The notes: generated from the letters alone by a model not told the origin. 64,000 nucleotides of DNA from Mycoplasmopsis meleagridis (GCF_900660695.1 NZ_LR215042.1:434001-498000); one strand, 5' to 3'; shown: positions 21,182 through 31,373, numbered from the stretch's first letter. A program made the numbers and translations.

Positions 21182-22145
21182 TTAAATACCCCCATGTATA
21201 TTTCTCAATTAAATTTTCATTTGTATTAATTTTCTCAATAATTTTCTTAAATATTGCTTGATAATTATTAAATTTATATGGTGTAAAAATATATTGATCA
21301 TTGTGTTCTTTTAAATATTTTTCAAAATCAAAATTGACTGTATCATCATTTTCTTTTAATTTTTCTCAATAATTTTTTTCTTCTAAATCTAATTCTTTTT
21401 TAGCTTCGTTAAATTTTGTTACAAAAGCTTCTAAAATATTAGAAATATTAGAGCTATTAATTTTTAATAAATCTGGAATGATAAATATTTTTCTTTGATT
21501 GTTTTTTTCATAGTATAGAAGAAGCAAAAATTGATTATTTGTTAATTCAAGAAAAAGTAATTTTTTATTTAGTAAAACATCATAATTATCGATTGATAAA
21601 TCAAATGTGTGAATTTTACTAATATAGCTATTTCTTAGGTTAATAAGAATGGTGTTATTAGTAAATTTATTGTCAATATTTTTTTCAAATTCTTCATTAT
21701 TAACTGATGAATCATAATAATTACCATATGGATTAAGAACAAAAGATAATTTGTTTAAATTATTTAAATATCAAAATCAATTTTCATTTAAAAAATTGCT
21801 AATATTAGTAATAGCTTTAGTAGTTCTATTGATTTTATCGCCAGCATTGTCTTTAACAAAAGTATCTCAAAGAGGAGCTAAAACCAAAGAATTTTTAATT
21901 TCGTTATCAAAGCTTTTGTTGATTTGTGATTGAATAGTTAAAAAAGAATTTAATTCATTTTTATCACTATAAATTTTTTGGGCTAATTCCAAGATATTGG
22001 AATTTATTTTTTCTTTAAATGTTTTAGTATAAACAATCTTTTTTTCTTCGTTTATTTTACTGCAAGAACAACAAATAAAAGTTGTTACTAAAGGAACTAT
22101 AAATAAACTATTTTTGAATAATTTCTTTGTAAAAAATATCTTCAA
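21171..22145 (-). CDS. Lipoprotein of the ABC operon, first tandem paralogue
   Basis: A 324-residue predicted lipoprotein: signal KIFFTKKLFKNSLFIVPLV followed by TTFICCSC, where the Cys at about residue 28 is the likely lipidation site (adjacent Cys residues make the exact one uncertain). The first codon is TTG with AAAGGA five bases upstream, lying inside the 3' end of the ATPase gene (38-base overlap); no ATG is near. The landmark ENWFWYLNNLNKLSF (about residue 108 on) is shared with the next two lipoproteins. Trp is encoded by UGA and once by UGG (YTWGYLNEI). Function unknown; probably an extracytoplasmic partner of the ABC-2 transporter. Confidence 0.78.
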
Positions 22146-22815
22146 GATTATCCTTTTTCTTGCCCGAATAAATAATTTTGCCTTTATGAATTAGTGTTAA
22201 TGAATCAACATATTTATCTATTTCACTTAAGACATGAGAAGAAATAAAAATAGTTGTTCCTTTTTTATTTAAATCGCTTAAAAGTTTAAATAAATTAAAT
22301 CTTGCTGTTGGATCTAAATTAGCCGATGGTTCATCTAAAATTAAAATATTTGGTTCAAACATTAATGCTTGGATCAAAAGAATTTTTTTCTTTTGACCTG
22401 AAGAAAAATTAAATGGCTTTTTATTTTTTAATTCAGTAATTTCAAAAATTTTTAAAAAATAATCTATTTTTTTTCTAATTAAATTATTTTTTAAATTATT
22501 AAGTTTTGCAAGAGCAAATAAATATTTATAAACAGTTATTTCTTTAGGAAATAAAGCATTTTCTGGAACGTAACCTAAAAGTTTTTTACTTTCATATTTT
22601 TTATTACTAATTCCGTTAATTAATATTTCGCCTTCAAAATTATTATAAGCACCAACTATACTTTTAATAGTTGTTGTCTTACCTGCTCCGTTTTCGCCTA
22701 TAAATGCATGAAATTCACCTTTTAAAAGATTAAAATTTAAGTTAAAAATCCCAACAATATCCTTATTATTTCTATATGTTTTTGTCAAGTTTTTAACTTC
22801 AAGTATTTTATCCAT
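22108..22815 (-). CDS. ABC transporter ATP-binding protein (ABC-2 type)
   Basis: A 235-residue single nucleotide-binding domain. Visible motifs: Walker A GENGAGKTTT (about residues 40-49), a Q-loop region LLGYVPENALFPKEITVYKYL of the CcmA/BcrA type, the signature FSSGQKKKILLIQAL, Walker B ILILDEPSANLDP and the H-loop ISSHVLSEID. The signature is FSSGQ rather than LSGGQ, a conservative variant. It is translationally coupled to the permease gene (TAATG, one-base overlap), so the two form an ABC-2 transporter. Such transporters export drugs, peptides or polysaccharides, or act on membrane-bound substrates; the load here is unknown. Confidence 0.93.
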   Translation of the reverse strand: MDKILEVKNLTKTYRNNKDIVGIFNLNFNLLKGEFHAFIGENGAGKTTTIKSIVGAYNNFEGEILINGISNKKYESKKLLGYVPENALFPKEITVYKYLFALAKLNNLKNNLIRKKIDYFLKIFEITELKNKKPFNFSSGQKKKILLIQALMFEPNILILDEPSANLDPTARFNLFKLLSDLNKKGTTIFISSHVLSEIDKYVDSLTLIHKGKIIYSGKKKDNLEDIFYKEIIQK

Positions 22816-24614
22816 TATTTATAATCTCTTTTCTTATATAAAAAAGTATTTATAGTTATTAAAGTAAATATTAAAACGGTTCAAATAATAAAATATCCTT
22901 CTTTAGAAATAACTTGATTTTCTCTTGCCAATTCATAAACATCTTTTACTGGAGTAAATAAATAATTATTATTTTCTTCCAGATTATAGCGAATAATAAC
23001 TTTTTTATTTTCTCCTTCGCCTTGCACTTCCTGAATAGGAGTATATGAACTATATCCTCCTATAAAATAGTTGAATCCACCTAAATTAATTTTAAATTGA
23101 GAAGGTGAAAAATACATTTTATCATCCTCATTAGCTAATAGTGCTTTTGTTATATTTTGATCATTCAAATTAAAATAAACATAATAAATTAAAGCAGTAA
23201 AGAGATAAAGTTTTTTTTCTAATTCATTTTTAATTGTTTTATTTTCAACAGAAAGAGGATTAAAAAGAGTAACTAAAGAATTAGAATAGCGATTTAAAAA
23301 ACTTTTTTCATCATTTAATTCTTTTGCAATTTCTTTAATAATTTGTTCTTTTAGAACAACTAAATCTAAATTAGGATCTAGTTTAGTAATTAAATTTTTA
23401 AACAATTTTTTTGCATAATTAGAAAAATTATTGTCTTTTAAAACTTCTTCAATATAAGTTCAATAAATATCCCCAACTAAGTTATCGCTTGAAGAAAAAG
23501 TGTATTTATCTTCTGGAAATGTTACTGTAAATTTATCTGCATTTTCTCTTGCATAAATTATTTTAGTATTAATTAAATCTTTTCTTTTAGCATTATTTTT
23601 TAATAAAGAAGGTATTAGATATTCTTTAATAATTTGATTATTATCAACAACATTAAATTTTTCTAAATCGGCTTTTTTAAGGGCATAATTGTACAAATAT
23701 GAATCATTGGCTTGATAATATAAATAATTATTCAAATAATTAGAATTTTTGTTGTTAAATAAATTTTGATTTTCTAAATTAAAAACGTCGATTAATTGAT
23801 ATGGAATGGATAATCAAGAATAAATTGATAAGACAATATTAGAATTGTTAGCTAAATTGTTAGCTAAGTTTAAATATTCATTTTGTTTTAAGCTAAAAGT
23901 ATTATTAGAATAACCATTAGGAACAATATAAAAATTATCTTTGTTATTATTCAAATAAAATGTCTCAACATTAGCAATATTTTCCGCTAAATTCCCTTGG
24001 TAAGGCAAATTTAAATAATAAGCAAAATTATTTGCTTTACTTGTTGAATTATTATTTATAAAAATACCGCCAACAATTAGAGGAATACTAACTATAAAAG
24101 GCAAAGTCATAGCAATTTTAGTATTTAATTTATAAGCCAGTAAGGAACTTATCGTACCAAAGAAATTAAAGGCTAAAATGAAGCCAAAAAAACTAATTAT
24201 TAAATAAATTAATAAATAGTTAAATACTTTTAATATTAATCCTAAAATCAAATTTTCAGTTAACATAATTAGCCCATAAAAAAGACTGATTGATAAAAGA
24301 AATAAGCTCTTGGCTAAATATATATTTTTTCTACTTATTGGCTTACTTAAAACTACAATTTCTTGGCCTTCTTCTTCTAATTCTCTAAAAATATTAATGT
24401 AAATTAAAGCACTATAAAAAATAGTAAAAATTATTTGAATAAAAGCAACAATAAAAATAATTAAATTACTAGCTAAATTTAAATTAATAGTTCCTAAAAT
24501 AACAGTTATTAATAAATTTAAAGATGCAAAAACAATTAATAAAATCCAAGAAATTCTTTTAGCTAAAATGTTGATTAATAAAAAATAAAAGTAGTTAAGT
24601 AATTGTTTTTTCAC
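22815..24614 (-). CDS. ABC-2 type permease with a large extracytoplasmic domain
   Basis: A 599-residue membrane protein. About five or six hydrophobic helices lie in residues 15-195, then roughly 370 hydrophilic residues (about 195-570) with little hydrophobicity, then one C-terminal helix (FIIWTVLIFTLITINTFLY) ending in a basic KKRDYK tail. This layout, with the big loop before the last helix, is that of ABC-2 family permeases with an outside domain. The helix-linking segment RELEEEGQEIVVLSKPISRKNIYLAK matches the cytosolic elbow typical of ABC-2 permeases (interchangeable with NatB/YhaP-like proteins). The start is GTG at 24614 with AAAGGAAGC upstream. It is the first gene of the seven-gene operon and overlaps the ATPase gene by one base. 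Confidence 0.82.
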
Positions 24615-24704
24615 GCTTCCTTTCTAGAAATAAAAAACAATTAATCGACAAAATATCCCTTATAGTCATGAATATTATACAAACATGCTTTTAGAAAAAA
24701 ATAA

Positions 24705-24726
24705 AAAACTAGTCGCAACTAGTTTT
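24705..24726 (-). terminator. Terminator of the nfo-pepA-M42-yneF operon
   Basis: On the minus strand AAAACTAGT-TGCG-ACTAGTTTT is followed by a T-rich run. It lies directly after, and just overlaps, the stop of the YneF-family gene. Confidence 0.82.
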
Positions 24727-24973
24727 ATTCTTTAGCATTTGTAATAGAGCGCATTACATCTTTAATTTGTTTTTCAGAAGCTTTTCTTCCCATTTGTAAA
24801 AACATTGCTCTAATCATTTTTTCAGTAATAGGAGGATTTTCTTTAATTTGTTTTTCAAACATTTTTCTTGAAACTACAAAAGCAACTAGTGCTCCTACAA
24901 TGGCACAAACAATTGCAATTGCAATAACTATTCCAATTCAGCCACCTAATGTTACTCCACCAGCTGTATCCAT
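24725..24973 (-). CDS. YneF-family (UPF0154) small membrane protein
   Basis: An 82-residue protein with a single N-terminal membrane helix (about residues 12-36, GWIGIVIAIAIVCAIVGALV, with one UGA Trp) and a cytoplasmic tail NPPITEKMIRAMFLQMGRK followed by SEKQIKDVM. That tail is the hallmark of UPF0154/YneF, a small protein conserved in Firmicutes and Mollicutes; its function is not established. The ATG is preceded by AAAAGGAG and lies 13 bases downstream of the M42 gene, so it is the last gene of the nfo-pepA-M42 transcript. Confidence 0.9.
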
Positions 24974-24986
24974 TTTTCTCCTTTTG

Positions 24987-26072
24987 CTAGTTATATTTAA
25001 TTATTTTAGCATAAAGATCACTATTTAATTCTTTAAGAAACTCTACTAATAAATCATGAGCAGCTAATAAATCATTTATATCACACATGCCTATTGGTGA
25101 GTGCAAATATCTTTGTGCAAGAGAAATAGTAATTGTGGCTGCTCCACCTTTACTATATTGTAATTGTGAAGCATCTGTTCCTCCACCCATAGAAATGAAT
25201 TTATAGTGTTTAATATTATTTTTTAAGGCTATTTCACATAAAAATTTAGTCAATTTAGGATCGGCCATCATTGCTCCATCCATAATTCTTAAAGCCGCTC
25301 CTTTTCCTAATTTAGTAGTTCCTGTTATTGTTAAAGGAGTATCATGAGTCGAAGTAGTATCTAAAGCAATAGCGATTTGTGGATTTATTAAAGAAACAGC
25401 TGATTTAGCTCCTCTTGTACCTACTTCTTCTTGTACAGTTCCTACTAAGTATAAATCTATGTCTAAATCTAAATTTTCAATACTTTTAGCAATAAATTCT
25501 AAAACGCAAACACCTGCTCTATTATCCATAGACTTACCCGCTATTAAATTTTTATCATGAAAATTAACAACCTCCCCGCTCATATAAACTACATCACCTA
25601 TTTCTATACCTAATTCTTTAGCTTCTAAATCATTTTTAAAACCAAAATCAGCATAAAGATCACTATTAGTTAGAGCTTTATTTCTTTTTTCATTTTCCAT
25701 TATATGAATAGAAGTATGACCGAAAATTCCGTTGAATCTTTTCCCTTTTTTATTAACTAAAACTGCTTTAGTACCAACTACTACATTAGTTCAAATACCT
25801 CCAAGAGGATTTAAGTAAATAAACCCTTCCTTAGAAATATTTTTTACTAAATAACCTACTTCATCCATATGCGCAGCAATCATCACTCTAGGACTATTAA
25901 TATTTTTACCTTTTTTATGCAAAATAACTGAGCCTAAATTATCAAAAGAAATTTCAAAATTTTCTTTCTTTACTGCATCAATAATTTTTTTAGCAACTAT
26001 ATTTTCAAATCTGCTTGGTGCTTCAAGATTCATATATTCGATTAATTTATTTTTAAAAATTTCTTTATCCAT
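24987..26072 (-). CDS. M42 family aminopeptidase (second copy)
   Basis: A 361-residue M42 peptidase with the same metal and catalytic residues as the copy at 4730-5812: AAHMDEVGYLV, AGKSMDNRAGV, VQEEVGTRGAK, ALDTT and LHSPIG. I chose the ATG at 26072 because it overlaps the leucyl aminopeptidase stop in a classic ATGGATAA junction, has GGATGA upstream, and lines up with the other copy (MDKEIFKNKLIEYM); an in-frame ATG at 26084 is possible. One UGA Trp lies after LNPLGGI. Encoded directly after another aminopeptidase (M17), it probably works on peptides in the cytoplasm. Confidence 0.88.
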
Positions 26073-27441
26073 TTGACTTTTCATCCTTTTTTATAGGTTC
26101 ACTAGTAAAATTTAAAACAAAATCTACTAGTGTAGGAATTAATGTTCCTTGTGGTTTGTTGTCTTTATCAGCTGTTCCTGCAACATCACAGTGAATAAAA
26201 GGCACATTATTAGTAAATTCTTTTAAAAACATCGCGGCTGTGTTGCAATCTGAAAGTTCATCTTCTGAATAATTCATTAAATCTGCAACTAATGAAGATT
26301 TATTAGTTTCATTAAAATCATCATGTAAGGGCATTCTCCAAATTTTTTCTACCATTTTATTAGCTGAGAGATTAAATTGATTAAAGTAATAGTCTTTATC
26401 TGCATAAATTCCACTATGTGAATTACCTAAAACTGTAAGAATAGTTCCAGTTAAAGTAGCTACATTAACTAATAAAGAGGCTTTTAGTTTTTCCGCACCA
26501 TAAAAAAGACCATCAGCTAAGACTAATCTTCCTTCAGCATCTGTATCGGTAACTTCCACGCTTTTTCCCGCCATTGATAAATAAATATTTTCTGGTAAGG
26601 AAGCATCTTGAGCTAATCTATTATCAGTAATCATCATAATAGCAGCTACGTTTTTTCTAACTTTTAATTCAGCAATAGCTTTAAGAGCATAAGCGACAAT
26701 AACTGAACCAGACATATCATATTTCATACCCTTCATATGATAACCTTTTGTATTCACGCCGCCAGTGTCAAAAGTGATTCCTTTTCCTACAAAAACTATC
26801 TTTTCATTTTCATTGTTCTTATTACCGTTATATTCAATAATTACAACTCTAGCTTCGTGGGTAGAACCTTTATTTACTGATAAAATTAATCCCATTTTTA
26901 GTTCTTCAATTTCTTTTTTATCAAGAACTTTAACTTTTAAATTTTCAATACCACTAAAATCATTAATTATATAGTTTGCTAATTGTTCCGAATTACAATA
27001 ATTTTCTGGCATTATTTGTAAATTTCTAGCGCTATTTCTAGCTTGATAAATAATTTTTAATTTATTGAATTCTTCTTCGTCTTTTTCGTCAAAAAGTAAA
27101 CTAAAATCAATAATTTTTTCTTCTTCTTTTTTCTTGTTGAATAATTTTGCTTTATAAAAAAATAATTGTGAAACAAAAACATTTAATAAATCGTTGTATT
27201 TTAAATTATCATTAACAAAACTTTTTAAATCAATTTGATATTCTCTTTTTAATTTCAAAATATATTCATCAACAAAATCTTTTAATTCAAATTTATCCAA
27301 CTTTTTGTCAATATAAATATAAGCTTCTTTTTTATCTAAAAATTCGCAAATTTGACCATTTTTAAAATTAGTTAAAAAAGAAGTTTTTTCATATGAAGCT
27401 TTTAAAAGAATTTGTTCACTTCTCTTAGAATTAAATTGCAT
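26065..27441 (-). CDS. pepA: Leucyl aminopeptidase (M17 family)
   Basis: A 458-residue di-metal exopeptidase. The C-terminal catalytic domain shows FVGKGITFDTGGVNTKG (metal ligands Lys and Asp), MKYDMSGSVIV (Asp), TDTDAEGRLVLADGLFYG (the family signature, normally NTDAEGRL, with the catalytic Arg) and AGTADKDNKPQGTLIP near the end. The N-terminal 150 residues are divergent and Lys/Glu-rich, as in mycoplasma M17 enzymes. It cleaves N-terminal Leu and other residues from peptides in the cytoplasm. It follows nfo by six bases and overlaps the M42 gene by eight; its ribosome binding site is weak, which suggests coupled translation. Confidence 0.93.
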   Translation of the reverse strand: MQFNSKRSEQILLKASYEKTSFLTNFKNGQICEFLDKKEAYIYIDKKLDKFELKDFVDEYILKLKREYQIDLKSFVNDNLKYNDLLNVFVSQLFFYKAKLFNKKKEEEKIIDFSLLFDEKDEEEFNKLKIIYQARNSARNLQIMPENYCNSEQLANYIINDFSGIENLKVKVLDKKEIEELKMGLILSVNKGSTHEARVVIIEYNGNKNNENEKIVFVGKGITFDTGGVNTKGYHMKGMKYDMSGSVIVAYALKAIAELKVRKNVAAIMMITDNRLAQDASLPENIYLSMAGKSVEVTDTDAEGRLVLADGLFYGAEKLKASLLVNVATLTGTILTVLGNSHSGIYADKDYYFNQFNLSANKMVEKIWRMPLHDDFNETNKSSLVADLMNYSEDELSDCNTAAMFLKEFTNNVPFIHCDVAGTADKDNKPQGTLIPTLVDFVLNFTSEPIKKDEKSNG

Positions 27442-27447
27442 ATTGAC

Positions 27448-28278
27448 CTATTTCTTAGCTAATAACATAGCTATTTCTTCTTTATAAATTGATCCACTTT
27501 CAGGAATAGGAGTTTCTAAAATAATAGGGATATTGTCAAAATCTTTATCATGTACAAATTTAGCTAAAGTTTCTAATTTGATAAAACCTTTATCAATATT
27601 TTCATGTCTATCTTTATGAGAATTTAAAGTGTTTTTTGAATCATTTAAATGAATAACTTTAATTTCTTTTAATAAGTCATATTTGATTAATTCTTTTTTG
27701 AAATTATCATATTCTTGTAAATTGTAACCTGCATCTCAAATATGACAAGTATCAAGACACATTTTTATTCTTTCATTATTTAAAGATTTGATTAAATATT
27801 GCATTTCTTCAAGATTTTTGCCTATTTCATTTCCTTTACCTGCCATTGTTTCTATACATATGACTACTTTGTTAGTTTTGTCAATTACTTCTCTTAAAAC
27901 CTCAATTAAAGTATCAAGGCCTATTTGTGGAGTATATGTAGTAAAAGAACCAGGATGAAGAACTAAATATTTGGCACCTAAATAATTCATTCTCTCTATT
28001 TCTCCGATTAAAAAACTAATTGCAAAATCTTTTTTTGTAGGATTGGCAGGATTAATAATATAAGGTGCATGGATTACTATATCTTCTGACTTAATAATTT
28101 CCTTGTATTTTTCTTCATATAATTCTTTTTTATAAAGGCTTATATCGACTCTTTTAGTATTTTGTGGTGCACCTAAATAAATCATTAAACAATTTGCTTT
28201 ATTACTTAAACTTTCTTCAATTGCACCGACTAAATAGTTAGGTTTAGTAAAAGAAATATGTGATCCTAATTTAATCAT
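27448..28278 (-). CDS. nfo: Endonuclease IV (AP endonuclease)
   Basis: A 276-residue TIM-barrel, zinc-dependent AP endonuclease that cuts at abasic sites in base excision repair. Motifs include the N-terminal LGSHISFTKP, MIYLGAPQNTKR, VIHAPYIIN, YLVLHPGSF (His), ICIETMAGKGNEIG (Glu), CLDTCHIWDAGY (Asp, His, one UGA Trp), VIHLNDSKN and the final ILETPIPESG (Glu), which together give the trinuclear zinc site. The ATG has AGGGGC upstream. It heads the nfo-pepA-M42-yneF transcript; a minus-strand TATAAT at 28321-28316 is 38 bases upstream. Confidence 0.95.
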
Positions 28279-28298
28279 TTTAGCCCCTAAATTACTTG

Positions 28299-28343
28299 GT
28301 TAAATAATAACTATAATTATAATTATTTAACTCGTTAAATAAT
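28299..28343. promoter_or_regulatory. nfo promoter region with threefold GTTAAATAAT repeat
   Basis: The decamer GTTAAATAAT occurs at 28299-28308, inverted at 28322-28331 and again direct at 28334-28343. Between the first two copies lies ATAATTATA with a TATAAT on each strand (28312-28317 plus, 28321-28316 minus). The minus-strand box is well placed for nfo. The repeats could be an operator, but AT-rich DNA favours chance matches. Confidence 0.4.
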
Positions 28344-28387
28344 CGATAAATATATTTAAATTTATTTTTTAAATAACATTTTTCTAT

Positions 28388-28393
28388 TATAAT
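28388..28393 (+). promoter_or_regulatory. Candidate -10 box of the tRNA-Leu/tRNA-Lys unit
   Basis: A perfect TATAAT lies 19 bases before the mature 5' end of tRNA-Leu. No clear -35 box is seen. Confidence 0.45.
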
Positions 28394-28412
28394 AATAGTG
28401 CATTTTGTAAAT

Positions 28413-28499
28413 GCCCAGGTGGCGGAATAGGTAGACGCAAGGGACTTAAAATCCCTCGAACGTTAGTTCGTGCTGGTTCAAGTCCAGTTCTGGGTACCA
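28413..28499 (+). tRNA. tRNA-Leu (anticodon UAA)
   Basis: An 87-base class II tRNA with acceptor GCCCAGG/TCTGGGT, anticodon stem GGGA/TCCC with loop CUUAAAA (anticodon UAA), a long variable arm (CGAACGTTAGTTCG region), a GGTTCAAGTCC T arm, and encoded CCA. It reads UUA, the main Leu codon in this AT-rich genome. Confidence 0.95.
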
Positions 28500-28526
28500 T
28501 TTGGCCACTTGAAAAAGGCCAATTAT

Positions 28527-28602
28527 GCGTCCATAGCTCAGTAGGTAGAGCAAATGGCTTTTAACCATTGGGTCAGAGGTTCGAATCCCCTTGGACGTAC
28601 CA
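28527..28602 (+). tRNA. tRNA-Lys (anticodon UUU)
   Basis: A 76-base cloverleaf with acceptor GCGTCCA/TGGACGT (a G-T pair at position 1-72), D arm GCTC/GAGC, anticodon stem AATGG/CCATT with loop CUUUUAA (anticodon UUU), T arm with TTCGAAT, and encoded CCA. It follows tRNA-Leu by 27 bases; the spacer holds a TTGGCC/GGCCAA hairpin that may guide processing. Confidence 0.94.
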
Positions 28603-28624
28603 TTTGAATCTAAATGTTTCACCA

Positions 28625-28652
28625 AAAAAGTAGCATTACATTGCTACTTTTT
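28625..28652 (+). terminator. Terminator of the tRNA-Leu/tRNA-Lys unit
   Basis: AAAAAGTAGCA and TGCTACTTTTT pair around a six-base loop and end in a T-run, 22 bases after tRNA-Lys. Confidence 0.85.
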
Positions 28653-28766
28653 CTTTATTTGTCTACAAAAAGTTTATTTTTAATCTCAAGTTAATAAATA
28701 TGAAATTAAGAAATGATAGGAATAATGGATTCAGCAATTTAATGGAAATTGCACTATCAAAATATA

Positions 28767-28794
28767 AAAATAAACACCCTTATGTGTTTATTTT
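28767..28794 (-). terminator. Terminator of the rpsL-rpsG-fusA operon
   Basis: AAAATAAACAC and GTGTTTATTTT pair around a six-base loop five bases past the fusA stop. T-runs follow on both strands, but only the minus strand has a gene ending here. Confidence 0.8.
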
Positions 28795-28798
28795 AAAA

Positions 28799-30889
28799 TT
28801 ATTCTTCGTCTTTAAGACGAATATTACGACGTTTAATAATTGCGTCAGAAATATTTTTAGGGCATTTTTCATAATGATCGAATTGCATTTGATATGTTCC
28901 TCTACCAGAAGTCATACTACGTAAGTCTGTTGAATACCCAAACATTTCGCTAAGAGGAACAAGAGCACGAATAATGCTTGCCCCATCAGATCTTGTTTCA
29001 TTTTCTTGCAATTGTCCTCTACGGCGAGTTAAATCTCCCATAACATCACCAAAATAATCCTCTGGTATAACAACTGCAACGTCCATAATAGGTTCTAATA
29101 ATACTGTTCCAAGAAGATCTTTTGCTTTTGTCAATGCTTTTGAAGCAGCTATTTTATAAGCCAATTCAGAAGAATCGACATCATGGTATGAACCATCGAA
29201 TAAAGTGGCTTTAACATCAATCATAGGATATCCAGCTAAAATTCCAGCAGCCATTTTTTCTTCAAGACCTTTTTGAATTGGTTTAATGTATTCTTTGGGG
29301 ATTTTACCACCAACAATTTTATCTACAAATTCAAATCCTTTATCGTGATTAGGCTCAAATTTGATTCATACGTGACCATATTGTCCCTTACCACCAGATT
29401 GTTTAACATGCTTGCCTTCAACTTCTGCGCTTTTTGTAATGGTTTCACGATATGAAACTTGGGGAGCACCAACTTTAGCTTTAACATTGTGTTCTCTTCT
29501 TAAACGATCAACAATAATATCGAGATGCAATTCACCCATACCAGCAATAATAGTTTGTCCTGTTTCATCATCAGTGTAAGTTCTAAAAGTAGGATCTTCA
29601 GCTGCCAATTTTTGTAATCCTAATGCTAATTTCTCCATAGCATCTTTAGATTCTGGTTCTAAGGCTTGCGAAATAACTGGTTCTGGAAAAACCATTTTTT
29701 CAAGAACAAAGTGAGGAGATTTTTCGCCTACTAATGTATCTCCTGTTGTAGTAGATTTTAATCCTACAGCAGCGTTGATGTCACCTGCATAACATTCATC
29801 AATTTCTTGGCGACTATTAGCGTGCATTTGAATTATACGTCCTACTCTTTCTTTAACATCTTTTGTAGAGTTATAAACATAACTTCCTTTTTTAAGAACT
29901 CCCGCATAAACACGGAAAAATGTCAATGAACCTACATATGGATCAGTCATAATCTTAAAAGCAAGAGCAGCAAAATCATGTTCATCACTAGCAGGAACGT
30001 CAAATTCTTGATCGTTTAACTCAGCTTTAATAGGGGGAACATCTAATGGAGAAGGAAGATAGTCAACAACAGCATCTAACATTTTTTTAACAGCTTTATT
30101 TTTAAAACTTGTTCCACATATTGCTGGGAAAAATTCTGCAGTTATTGTGGCTTTTCTAATTACTTCTCTTAATTCTTCAGGAGTAGGATCATAGCCATCT
30201 AAAACTTTCATCATAAACTCATCGTCAAAACTTGCAACTGCTTCAACTAATTCTTGGCGCTTTGCATGTGCCAAATCAACTAAATCCTCTGGAATTTCTA
30301 TCTCTTTAGCAATTTCTTCTGGTTTTCCATCATATGAATAAGCTTTAAGTGTAACTAAATCAACAATTCCTTGAAAATTGCTTTCAGAACCAATTGGGAT
30401 TTGAATTGCAACTGCATTTGCATTCAATCTTTCTCTAACAGATCTAACAGACATAAAGAAATCAGCGCCTGCTTTATCCATCTTATTTACATAAACGATT
30501 CTAGGAACTCTATAGTTAGTTGCTTGTCTTCAAACAGTTTCAGTTTGTGGTTCAACACCACTTTGTGCATCAAGAACAGCAACAGCTCCATCTAAAACAC
30601 GCAATGAACGTTCCACTTCTACAGTGAAATCAACATGTCCAGGGGTATCGATAATATTTATTCTTTTACCGTTTCAATAAGCTGTTGTTGCTGCAGAGGT
30701 AATAGTAATACCTCTTTCTTGTTCTTGTTCCATTCAGTCCATTTGAGAAGCACCATCATGAGTTTCTCCAATTTTATGAATTTTCCCAGTGTGAAACAAA
30801 ATTCTCTCAGTAGTAGTAGTTTTACCTGCATCAATGTGAGCCATAATACCGATATTACGATAATCTTTTAATTCATATTCTCTAGCCAT
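28799..30889 (-). CDS. fusA: Elongation factor G
   Basis: A 696-residue translational GTPase that drives ribosome translocation. G1 is [16 protein letters not shown]3 is [16 protein letters not shown], and G4 is [10 protein letters not shown]. The domain IV and V segments ([44 protein letters not shown]) are typical of bacterial EF-G. Trp codons are UGA in [16 protein letters not shown] and VWRQATNYR. It is the third gene of the rpsL-rpsG-fusA operon, 13 bases after rpsG; tuf is not attached. The C-terminus ends in RNIRLKDEE. Confidence 0.97.
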
Positions 30890-30902
30890 AATTCTCTACC
30901 TA

Positions 30903-31373
30903 TTATCATCTAAAGTGAGCAAAAGCACGGTTTGCTTCAACCATTTTATGTGTGTCTTCACGTTTTTTAATAGCACCACCGGTTTTATTTGACGCATCAA
31001 TAATTTCATTTGCTAAACGAACATCCATTGTTTTTTCATTTCTTAAACGAGCATATTGAACTAATCATCTTAAACTTAAAGTTTGTTTACGACGAGCTGA
31101 AACTTCTGTAGGAACTTGATAATTAGTACCACCAATTCTTCTTGTTCTAACTTCTAATTGAGGAGTAATATTTTCAACAGCTAATAAAAATACTTCCATT
31201 GGATCTTTTTGAGTTTTTTCTTTAACGATATCAAATGCTTTATAAAGAATTTCCTGTGCGATTGATTTTTTGCCATCTAGCATAATTGTGTTAATCAACT
31301 TAGTCACTAATACTGAATTAAAAATTGGATCAGCTAAAACTTCTCTAACGGGTGCACTATTTTTTCTTGACAT
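30903..31373 (-). CDS. rpsG: 30S ribosomal protein S7
   Basis: A 156-residue primary 16S rRNA-binding protein of the 30S head, the normal bacterial length. Recognisable segments are [65 protein letters not shown] and [20 protein letters not shown]. It ends with a UGA Trp codon followed by TAA. It lies between rpsL and fusA with an AAGGAGA ribosome binding site. Confidence 0.97.

Noticed and set aside
28500..28523. TTGGCC/GGCCAA hairpin between tRNA-Leu and tRNA-Lys as a terminator
   Set aside because: No T-run follows it and tRNA-Lys comes directly after; it is more likely a spacer or processing hairpin.
28700..28924. Plus-strand frame beginning with MKLRNDRNNGFSN downstream of the tRNA terminator
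   Set aside because: Most of it is antisense to the 3' end of fusA and it crosses the fusA terminator; no ribosome binding site.
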